Below, in pieces: positions 1-5,136 of a stretch of 5,276 nt of DNA (positions within the stretch are counted from its first letter, which is position 1; each line of letters begins with the position of its first letter). Source of the DNA: Spirochaetia bacterium (GTDB taxonomy: Bacteria; Spirochaetota; Spirochaetia; Treponematales; Treponemataceae); contig CAAGGF010000056.1 of assembly GCA_900769325.1 (NCBI GenBank), positions 1 through 5,276 of the forward strand, given 5' to 3'. The translations under genes were made by a program, and so were the position numbers. Under the pieces are notes generated by a model. It did not search any database. It was not told the DNA's origin and was given only the letters and a program-made list of their open reading frames with translations.

Positions 1-260
1 AAAACGGCATAGGCAGCAAGTACCGTTCCCAGTGTTTTTACAGCTTCATCACGAGCAGCATCGGCAGAATCAAGAGTTGAAAGCGTTTTGTCCTGAAGAA
101 TTGCAGTCGTAATCTGAGCAGAAAGTGTTTCGAGTTCCTCAAGAGCAGATTTCAAGAAAGCATCGCTCTGAGCCTTTGTGTCCGTCTTGAAATTGCGGAT
201 AATTGAGTCTGAAAGTCCGTCAACCTCGGCGTTGCGGATTGCGGTTTTCAACTTGTTCAT
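1..260 (-). CDS. DUF6261-like hypothetical protein, 5' end only (runs off the left edge)
   Basis: Translating the minus strand from the ATG at 258-260 gives an open frame of 86 codons to the window edge, beginning MNKLKTAIRNAEVDGLSD. The start is well supported: AAGGAGGA (268-275 on the plus strand, read in reverse) stands 7 bases upstream. The visible part is rich in Ala, Leu, Asp, Glu and Thr and looks entirely alpha-helical, with no signal peptide or membrane segment. The opening RNAE and a later stretch around residues 70-86 (LDSADAARDEAVKTLG) resemble, from memory, the DUF6261 family of uncharacterised helical proteins. That assignment is tentative and the function is unknown. Hand-counted GC is 119/260 (46%), clearly above the rest of the window, so this may be more host-like DNA. 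A terminator and a palindromic repeat array separate it from the restriction operon, so it is probably transcribed on its own. No convincing promoter was found. Confidence 0.75.
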   Translation of the reverse strand, partial: MNKLKTAIRNAEVDGLSDSIIRNFKTDTKAQSDAFLKSALEELETLSAQITTAILQDKTLSTLDSADAARDEAVKTLGTVLAAYAV

Positions 261-285
261 AAACTGTTCCTCCTTGTTATGAATC

Positions 286-541
286 TACTTTAAAGGTAAT
301 GAATTTTTCCGCAAACGACAAATTTTTCCTTAAAATAAGGATTACTTTTTGCATTTTTAGGCTTCCTTACCATAAGGAAAGCAGAATTTTTGCAAAACAA
401 CACTCCTTACAATAAGGATGGTGAAATTTTTCCAACCTAAGAATCCTTAAAATAAGAAACGGCGATTTTGGTCAAAAGCAAATTTCCTTAAAACGAGGAA
501 CATCCAACATAAACAAAAACAGACTTCCTTATTTTGAGGAA
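286..541. repeat. Tandem array of about 40-bp units, each with a TCCTTAnnnTAAGGA palindrome
   Basis: Six copies of a 15-base inverted repeat start at 327, 364, 404, 444, 485 and 526, spaced 37, 40, 40, 41 and 41 bases apart. Copies 1-3 have perfect arms (loops AAA, CCA, CAA), and copy 2 extends to TTCCTTA/TAAGGAA. Copies 4-6 carry one or two arm mismatches. A second block, roughly ATTTTTGC or ATTTTTCC, recurs at about 303, 345, 386, 426 and 465, in step with the palindromes. A decayed unit may lie at 286-298 (TACTTTAAAGGTA). So this is a diverged tandem repeat with two conserved blocks, not isolated palindromes. It fills almost the whole gap between the endonuclease gene and the DUF6261-like gene. 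I see no open reading frame in it. The role is unknown: operator sites for a dimeric protein, RNA hairpins in the leader of the DUF6261-like gene, or remains of a mobile repeat are all possible. Confidence 0.8.
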
Positions 542-551
542 GCCTGTTTTT
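515..551 (-). terminator. Intrinsic terminator of the restriction-modification operon
   Basis: Read on the minus strand, 18 bases past the endonuclease stop, the sequence forms a 15-bp stem: AAAAACAGGCTTCCT pairs with AGGAAGTCTGTTTTT around the 7-base loop CAAAATA. One pair is a G.U wobble. The 3' arm ends in five T residues, followed by GTTTATG. In plus-strand RNA the wobble becomes an A.C mismatch, so the structure favours the minus-strand transcript, although weak two-way activity is possible. The inner part of the stem is the sixth copy of the palindromic repeat. Confidence 0.8.
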
Positions 552-568
552 ACAAGAAACTGAGAGCC

Positions 569-2569
569 TTATTTTAATGATGTTATTCTTTCTTTAAGTT
601 CTTCGTACCATTCTTTTGGAGCAAGCGAACTTTCCTGTATTTCGTGGAACAGTTTATACAGTTTCGGATAAGTTATCTTGTTTTTCAAAAGAATTACAAG
701 AAGCTCGTTTTCTAACGGTGTAATCATCATTCCGTTAATGACTTCATCGCCGTTTTTGCCACCGTAATATTCCATTTTTCTGCGGTTGCGGAAGTCTGAA
801 ATTACATTCATGTGCAAAAAGTTTGTGATGAAAACACAGTAAGAATCCAAGCCTTTATGAGAAAGCATATACTCGCCCAGATGTCTTGAAACAGGCTCCA
901 TTTCCATACGGCGTTGATTTGTTGAATCCGCCAAAGTTGCTTCGATAAGCAAAGTGTGTTTCGGGTAGCCGTTCTCTGCTTCGTATTGGAAAACCAAATC
1001 AGCTTCACCACCGCCAGCATGAGTTTTTGGAAGCAAATCAGCTTCAAGAGATAGATTCATAAACGAAAGAATATCGCCCTTACGCTCGCTGATTTTGTAC
1101 CAAGCAATACCCAAAATATACTCGAAGATTGTCGGAATGTCGGCATCATCTGTAACGAGTTCCTGAATTTCTTTGTCGGCTCGCTTGCTGATAAGCTGCA
1201 AAATGTAAATGAGCTGAGTGTCAGAGAATTTTTCATCAATGAGTTTATTGAAGCGTTCTGTTCTTTCGTCTGCAACAAACTGTTTGATGTCGCCGATTTG
1301 AGAGAATGAAGTTTTGTTGTCTTTGTTGATAGCTTTTAAGAGTTTTGATTCTTCAAGTTTCAGCAATGGAGAAATTTCTTCAAGGCTCTGCAATTCTGAA
1401 AGTTTGTCAGACTTTTCAAAAGCAATGTTGTAAAACTCTTCTGGCAAAAGAGAAAAATAATACTTCGGAATTACATCAAATTTTACCTGCTCATCAGCAA
1501 ACAAAAGTGTATCGGAGATTTTTAGATAACGGCGGTTTAGGTCGAAGTAATCTTCAAGAGTTCGCTCAATTTTCACCAAGTGCATTGTCTTGAAGAACAC
1601 GGTTTTAAACGCTTTTTCATCTTCAAGATTTGAAAACATATTTGCAAACTGCAACTGTTCTTTCGGTGATTTTTTGATAGAAGCACTTGAGGAAGTTTTG
1701 AACAGAAATTTTCGCCAGTGAGTTTTTACGTTTCCAATGTCAGATGCTTCATAAAGAGCAAAAATTGCTTTGTCTGATTTATCATCGTCAAAATAAACAT
1801 TTTTGATTGCGCAATACAAAGGCAGATAAGCTCGGTCGTAGTCCTTACTTTTGCGATTCAAGCCGACTTTGCAGAAAGTTTCTTCATTAACAGTCTTTTC
1901 TGCGATAAAGTATTCGAGTGCATCTTTATAATTCTGTTGTTGCATAAAGATTTCTGTGACAATTTCGCCAACGTTTACATCTTTGCCACGGAACTCAGAC
2001 AATTTGTTTTCAATAAACGATGTTGTCTGTTCGCTTATGCAAAGCGGAAAAAGATACATAAACTCTTCTTTGCTTAGATAATTGAACTTCTTGAGAAGCC
2101 TAGCAAGCAAAACAAATGGACGGACACCTGTATCTTTGTCGATTGTAATGTAAGTTTTTAATAACTGTTGAAAATAAACAAAGCTGTCTTTTGGGATTTG
2201 CAGAAAATTATCGCTTGTAAAGTTACCGCTTTTAGCGATTTCAAGAAGTTTTTCGCCGACTTGCGTAAGTCTGCGGTTATCGTCGATTAAGCCAATATCA
2301 CGCATTCCAGATGTTTTCTGACGTGCGTCTTTTGCTTTACGGGGAGCATCGCCTTCTTTCAAAAATCCGCTTGCTTTTATAAAGTTGTAATAAGCCTCTT
2401 GAACAGGTTCGTTGCTTTCCCATTTTTTATTCGTGTATTCAGGTTTCTGCCAAAACTGGTCAAGCAAGTCTAATTGCTGTTCAATTTTCTGGTTAAAGTT
2501 CTGCATACGGAAACTTGTTGTTCCAAGACTGTAGTAAAATGATTTAAAAGCGATGTTTTCTTCTGCCAT
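569..2569 (-). CDS. AlwI-family Type II (Type IIS-like) restriction endonuclease
   Basis: This 666-residue protein is the likely cutting enzyme of the operon. Family members (AlwI, PleI, MlyI, and the nickases BstNBI and BspD6I) bind a 5-bp asymmetric site with an N-terminal domain and cut a few bases away with a C-terminal PD-(D/E)XK nuclease domain. Residues about 50-112 look like a winged-helix segment (RDIGLIDDNRRLTQVGEKLL at 90-109). The nuclease core is visible at 519-565: D524 in GGGEADLVF, E543 in LLIEATL, E556 in RRMEMEP and H563. The 13- and 7-residue steps E543-E556-H563 match those I recall for BspD6I (E469, E482, H489). E483 could be the upstream acidic residue. The ATG start has AGGAG 5 bases before it, within the stop of the preceding methyltransferase gene. 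Sampled GC is near 38%, above the two methyltransferase genes. Specificity, and whether it cuts both strands or only nicks, cannot be decided here. No controller (C) protein gene is present. Confidence 0.9.
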   Translation of the reverse strand: MAEENIAFKSFYYSLGTTSFRMQNFNQKIEQQLDLLDQFWQKPEYTNKKWESNEPVQEAYYNFIKASGFLKEGDAPRKAKDARQKTSGMRDIGLIDDNRRLTQVGEKLLEIAKSGNFTSDNFLQIPKDSFVYFQQLLKTYITIDKDTGVRPFVLLARLLKKFNYLSKEEFMYLFPLCISEQTTSFIENKLSEFRGKDVNVGEIVTEIFMQQQNYKDALEYFIAEKTVNEETFCKVGLNRKSKDYDRAYLPLYCAIKNVYFDDDKSDKAIFALYEASDIGNVKTHWRKFLFKTSSSASIKKSPKEQLQFANMFSNLEDEKAFKTVFFKTMHLVKIERTLEDYFDLNRRYLKISDTLLFADEQVKFDVIPKYYFSLLPEEFYNIAFEKSDKLSELQSLEEISPLLKLEESKLLKAINKDNKTSFSQIGDIKQFVADERTERFNKLIDEKFSDTQLIYILQLISKRADKEIQELVTDDADIPTIFEYILGIAWYKISERKGDILSFMNLSLEADLLPKTHAGGGEADLVFQYEAENGYPKHTLLIEATLADSTNQRRMEMEPVSRHLGEYMLSHKGLDSYCVFITNFLHMNVISDFRNRRKMEYYGGKNGDEVINGMMITPLENELLVILLKNKITYPKLYKLFHEIQESSLAPKEWYEELKERITSLK

Positions 2570-2575
2570 AATCCG

Positions 2576-2581
2576 CTCCTA
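2576..2581 (-). promoter_or_regulatory. Ribosome binding site of the endonuclease overlapping the methyltransferase stop codon
   Basis: On the minus strand the junction reads TAGGAGCGGATATG: the TAG stop of the upstream methyltransferase is the first part of the Shine-Dalgarno sequence for the endonuclease, and the ATG follows AGGAG by 5 bases. Ribosomes finishing the methyltransferase are thus placed at the endonuclease start, which suggests translational coupling. That would tie endonuclease output to prior synthesis of the protecting enzyme. Confidence 0.75.
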
Positions 2582-3508
2582 ATAATTGGTAATCAAAACT
2601 TCGTCAGTTTTGGCTATATTTTTTTTATGGTAATTTGAATTTTTATATGAAAAATCCAAGTGATGACAACTATATTTTCGCTCGTTCAGCCATGCTTGCA
2701 AAATTGTATTTGTCTTATTGTCTGTAGATAATACATTTGAAAGAGCAAAGCGAATCTTATTTTTTGAAAGTTCGTCTAAGTAGGAAAGAAGTTTTTTTTC
2801 TTCCTCTTCATTCCAAGATTTTTCATTATAAGTTGCGCATGTAATAAGATAGGGCGGATCTGCATAAACAAAATCATTTTTATCAAGTGACGAAACTTTT
2901 ATATCTGAAAAATAGCAATTTGAAAAAGAAATATCTTTTGTTTTCAGTGCAGACAGAAAGTTTTTGAGCTTGTTTTGCATACGAACATTAAAATCTCGTT
3001 TACCAACAGGAAGATTAAACTCAGCATCGGAATTAAAGCGAATTTGATTATTGAAAGCGTACACAATCAAAATGTACAGATATAAATAATAGTTTGTGTC
3101 GTCTTTAGAAAGAGTGTTGAAAGTCTCTCTAAGATTTAAGAATCCAGTTCTATTGAAGTTTCCCAATCCACTGGCAGAATTGCAGTTATAAAATGAATAA
3201 CCGTTTTTTTCAGAGTTTGACAAATTGAAATTGTTGATGACTTCTTGAATTTTTGGAAGTAAATCATCATAGGATCTACCTTTAAAAAAGGAAAACAAAC
3301 CTATCAAATTTGAATCAATGTCGTTGCATATAATTTTTTTTGCACTTGCATTTACACCAACATTGCAACCACCGCAAAAGAGGTCTACAAATGTTGCAAT
3401 ATCACTAGGAAAAAGTGGAACAAGTTGCGGAAGCAACTTGTATTTACCACCTGTAAAATTAAGAGGAGATTTTACTATTTCGATTTTTGATTTTAATTGC
3501 ATTTGCAA
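2579..3508 (-). CDS. D12-class (Dam-like) N6-adenine DNA methyltransferase, second of the operon
   Basis: It transfers a methyl group from S-adenosylmethionine to adenine N6 and probably protects one strand of the asymmetric site cut by the AlwI-like enzyme. Numbering from the TTG start (309 residues), motif X is PLNFTGGKYKLLPQL (15-29), the SAM-binding motif I is DLFCGG (42-47), a Dam-type segment IRFNSDAEFNLPVGKR lies at 156-171, the catalytic motif IV is DPPY (217-220), and the family-typical EVLITNY closes the protein. The order X-I-target recognition-IV is that of the alpha class. The start is a choice between TTG at 3508 and ATG at 3502 (307 residues). GAGAGG lies 8 bases before TTG but 14 before ATG, so TTG is slightly preferred. 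Either start overlaps the end of the first methyltransferase gene (by 16 or 10 bases), implying coupling. Sampled GC is about 28%. It is only distantly like its neighbour, so the pair is not a recent duplication. Confidence 0.92.
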   Translation of the reverse strand: MQMQLKSKIEIVKSPLNFTGGKYKLLPQLVPLFPSDIATFVDLFCGGCNVGVNASAKKIICNDIDSNLIGLFSFFKGRSYDDLLPKIQEVINNFNLSNSEKNGYSFYNCNSASGLGNFNRTGFLNLRETFNTLSKDDTNYYLYLYILIVYAFNNQIRFNSDAEFNLPVGKRDFNVRMQNKLKNFLSALKTKDISFSNCYFSDIKVSSLDKNDFVYADPPYLITCATYNEKSWNEEEEKKLLSYLDELSKNKIRFALSNVLSTDNKTNTILQAWLNERKYSCHHLDFSYKNSNYHKKNIAKTDEVLITNY

Positions 3509-4500
3509 ACGAAAAGCCTCTCTTCATTATCAAGATGTTCAGACTTTCCAGTTGTAAATGCTTTGAATTGCTCGGAAAAAGTTTTTACAGAACCTTTAGA
3601 TTTAAGTGTTTCAAGAATCTGTGTGTCCGAAATACGAGCATTTGAACGATCGTTTCCTTTGTTTGCCATATTGTTATAAGAAACTACAATATACTTTGCA
3701 TTTAGATTTTTTATCAAATCTTCAAAAGCTGCTGGAGCAGAGCGAGTACAATACTTACTTTTCAATGCTGTTCTGTCCATTTTTTTTGCAACGCCAAAGA
3801 CTTCTGGCTTTTCCCAACGAGCAATATTTTCTATTAAGTGGTAGGCATCGCAGTATTGGCGAGAATTATACGGTGGGTCAATGTATACAACATCTGCAGA
3901 AATACTTTTTACCAGTTCGTTAGTATCTTCGTTATAGCAATGATTGTGTTTTAAGTTTGTATTAGGCTCTGGCACACACATTGTAAAAGATTCTGGAAAT
4001 TCTACGCCTTTTCTGTATGCGTCATAATGACCGCATGTATTTGCTATTTTATCAATACCGTAGAGCAACGAAGTTATAAGCATTGCTCTTTCACGAGTGT
4101 TTATTTTTTCTTTTTTATACTCATTTTCGATATTTTCACGTATAAAACCGATTTTCGAACAGTTTTTCCTAGAAAAATAAGTGTCTGAAAAGTTATCCGT
4201 CATATAATTGTCTTCGTAAGGCAATTCTGAGTTGTAAAAATTTATATACTTTTCTATTTTCCCAATGTCAAAAGATTCATCTGAAAACCAAGTTAAATGA
4301 CAAAGATAGTTGCTGTATAAAATATCGTTTGTATAAAGGATTTTATCTGTGTAAGCGGAAGAAACAGCCCCTGTACCTGCAAAAATGTCTGCAAAAGTGT
4401 CAAAATTTCCACATTCTTTGGCTATTACATCGCTAATAAAGGGCAAAAGTCTATATTTATTTCCTAAATAACGTCGGTTATTTATTTTTGTAGTTGCCAT
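3493..4500 (-). CDS. D12-class N6-adenine DNA methyltransferase, first of the operon
   Basis: This 335-residue protein is the first gene of the operon and probably methylates the strand opposite to its partner's. Motif X is RRYLGNKYRLLPFI (9-22), the SAM-binding motif I is DIFAGTG (38-44), and the catalytic motif IV is DPPYNSRQY (208-216), followed by YHLIENIARW. A further conserved-looking strand is YIVVSYNN (270-277). The DPPYNSRQY form is, from memory, typical of the D12-class enzymes that accompany Type IIS endonucleases, such as one half of the fused M.FokI. Here the two halves are separate genes. I chose the ATG at 4500 over the one at 4530 because GGGTGG precedes it, the conserved fold begins right after it, and the upstream ATG would fall before the predicted transcription start (about 4525). 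The 3' end overlaps the next gene. Sampled GC is about 30%. Exact recognition sequence not deducible. Confidence 0.92.
   Translation of the reverse strand: MATTKINNRRYLGNKYRLLPFISDVIAKECGNFDTFADIFAGTGAVSSAYTDKILYTNDILYSNYLCHLTWFSDESFDIGKIEKYINFYNSELPYEDNYMTDNFSDTYFSRKNCSKIGFIRENIENEYKKEKINTRERAMLITSLLYGIDKIANTCGHYDAYRKGVEFPESFTMCVPEPNTNLKHNHCYNEDTNELVKSISADVVYIDPPYNSRQYCDAYHLIENIARWEKPEVFGVAKKMDRTALKSKYCTRSAPAAFEDLIKNLNAKYIVVSYNNMANKGNDRSNARISDTQILETLKSKGSVKTFSEQFKAFTTGKSEHLDNEERLFVCKCN
3517..3522 (-). promoter_or_regulatory. Ribosome binding site for the second methyltransferase, inside the first gene
   Basis: GAGAGG on the minus strand lies within the last codons of the first methyltransferase gene. 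It is 8 bases from the TTG at 3508 and 14 bases from the in-frame ATG at 3502. The usual spacing of 5-9 bases favours TTG, although both codons could be used. An in-frame TGA at 3524-3526 rules out any start further upstream. Confidence 0.6.
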
Positions 4501-4531
4501 TTTTCCACCCAAAAATGAATTTCTACACATT

Positions 4532-4560
4532 ACTATAGCATTTTTTAGCTTTTTTGACTA
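4532..4560 (-). promoter_or_regulatory. Putative sigma70-type promoter of the restriction-modification operon
   Basis: On the minus strand, TAGTCA (4555-4560, 4 of 6 matches to TTGACA) and TATAGT (4532-4537, 5 of 6 matches to TATAAT) are separated by exactly 17 bases. Transcription would start near 4525, giving a leader of about 25 bases before the ATG at 4500. The promoter lies between the attC site and the first gene, so the operon need not depend on read-through from an upstream cassette promoter. Confidence 0.6.
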
Positions 4561-4575
4561 TTACTCGAAAACTAG

Positions 4576-4590
4576 CGGGCCACAGGCCCG
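4576..4590 (-). other. GC-rich hairpin between the attC site and the operon promoter
   Basis: CGGGCC and GGCCCG form a perfect 6-bp stem with a 3-base loop, 3 bases beyond the attC site. On the minus strand it is followed by CTAGTTTTC, so it could weakly terminate transcripts coming from the upstream cassette. The T run is short and offset, so terminator function is uncertain. Confidence 0.4.
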
Positions 4591-4593
4591 TCC

Positions 4594-4659
4594 ACCTAAC
4601 TATGTAGTTAAACCGCAACGCGGCTTGACCGCGTTGTAGCTTTGAGCTACTTGTTATGT
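4594..4659 (-). other. attC: Integron attC recombination site (59-base element), 66 bp
   Basis: Read on the minus strand, every part of an attC site is present in order. R'' is ACATAAC (4653-4659), then spacer AA, L'' GTAGCTCAAA (4641-4650), central spacer GCTA, an 8-bp stem CAACGCGG/CCGCGTTG with loop TCAAG (4616-4636), central spacer CGG, L' TTTAACTAC (4604-4612), spacer ATA, and R' GTTAGGT (4594-4600), which fits the core GTTRRRY. R'' and R' pair with one mismatch. L'' pairs with L' if one C in L'' is left out, and on the bottom strand this is the extrahelical G that integrases use to choose the strand. The layout closely follows the aadA7 attC as I recall it. The site begins 6 bases after the stop codon of the coiled-coil gene, the usual position at the 3' end of a cassette. 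No integrase gene lies in the window. Confidence 0.88.
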
Positions 4660-4665
4660 GATTTT

Positions 4666-5100
4666 CTACATTACGAATTTAAATATAATATTTACTATGC
4701 TTCCAATTATAGCCAATGAAGAAATAATAATTGCGATTACTGATATTTTTTTTGAAGATGTTGCTTTTATCTTTTCAATTTCTTCGCTTTGTTCTTTATC
4801 TAGGATATTCTTTTGTTTTGTGTATTCAAAAAGTACTTTTATGGCTTCTGTATTTTTTGAAATAGCTTCTTCTTGCTTTTGATCAACTAAATCTTTATTG
4901 TTAAGTATAACTCCAAGTTCTTCCAAATGTTTAGTCTGTTCTGCATCAATTACATCTTTTTCATCTAATCTCTTTTTGTTCGCAGCTATATTTGCTGATT
5001 GTTCAGAGTCTAAATTATCTTTTTCATTTAAGCAATTTTCGGTTTTAGAAACTTTATCAGCAAGATTTTCTATTTTTGAAACTTGCACTTCCTGTTTCAT
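4666..5100 (-). CDS. Coiled-coil protein with C-terminal membrane anchor, hypothetical cassette gene (probable 3' part of an interrupted gene)
   Basis: The frame from the ATG at 5100 encodes 144 residues, and I recognise no family. Residues 1-115 are very rich in Glu, Lys, Gln, Asn and Asp with heptad-like hydrophobic spacing, indicating a long coiled coil. A 21-residue (three-heptad) repeat is visible: LNEKDNLDSEQ from 24, LDEKDVIDAEQ from 45, LNNKDLVDQKQ from 66, and after a 28-residue step TKQKNILDKEQ from 94. Residues about 119-140, rich in Ile, Ser and Val after KK, form one hydrophobic segment, so the protein is probably tail-anchored with the coil in the cytoplasm. The same frame stays open for 12 codons upstream of this ATG, up to an in-frame TAA at 5137-5139, and continues beyond it. 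No good ribosome binding site precedes the ATG, so this may be the back part of a gene broken by a nonsense change. The stop at 4666 is 6 bases from the attC site. Sampled GC is about 25%. Confidence 0.6.
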   Translation of the reverse strand: MKQEVQVSKIENLADKVSKTENCLNEKDNLDSEQSANIAANKKRLDEKDVIDAEQTKHLEELGVILNNKDLVDQKQEEAISKNTEAIKVLFEYTKQKNILDKEQSEEIEKIKATSSKKISVIAIIISSLAIIGSIVNIIFKFVM

Positions 5101-5136
5101 TTCAACTTCTAATTGATTTTTTGCAAAAGTTTCTGC

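Noticed and set aside
287..320. Possible promoter for the DUF6261-like gene (TTGCGG, 16 bases, TAAAGT on the minus strand)
   Set aside because: The matches to consensus are too weak in such AT-rich sequence to list as a feature.
327..541. Regular short repeats with about 25-base spacers could be a CRISPR array
   Set aside because: The repeats are only 15-17 bases, half of them are degenerate, the spacers themselves share a conserved ATTTTT(G/C)C block, and no cas gene is present. A diverged tandem repeat explains it better.
261..568. A second attC site downstream of the operon
   Set aside because: Searched for paired RYYYAAC and GTTRRRY cores with an internal stem on both strands and found none. 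CCAACCTAAG near 432-441 is only a partial resemblance without a partner.
808..1593. Short open frames in other frames within the endonuclease gene
   Set aside because: They overlap the conserved endonuclease frame entirely and show no motif of their own.
3318..3923. Plus-strand open frames of 60-105 codons across the methyltransferase genes
   Set aside because: They lie opposite well-supported methyltransferase genes with intact motifs, and they lack recognisable domains, so they are antisense shadows.
2579..4500. The methyltransferases as orphan Dam-type housekeeping enzymes
   Set aside because: Two different enzymes overlap each other and are directly followed by an AlwI-family endonuclease sharing translation signals, so a restriction-modification role is far more likely.
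4501..4530. ATG at 4528-4530 as the start of the first methyltransferase (345 residues)
   Set aside because: It has no ribosome binding site and lies just upstream of the predicted transcription start, and the extra ten residues precede the conserved N-terminus. The ATG at 4500 fits better.
4658..5116. Plus-strand frames of 72-74 codons opposite the coiled-coil gene
   Set aside because: Their hydrophobic, Ser- and Phe-rich content is what the reverse of a Lys/Glu-rich coiled coil produces. The attC position and the coiled-coil repeats support the minus-strand frame.
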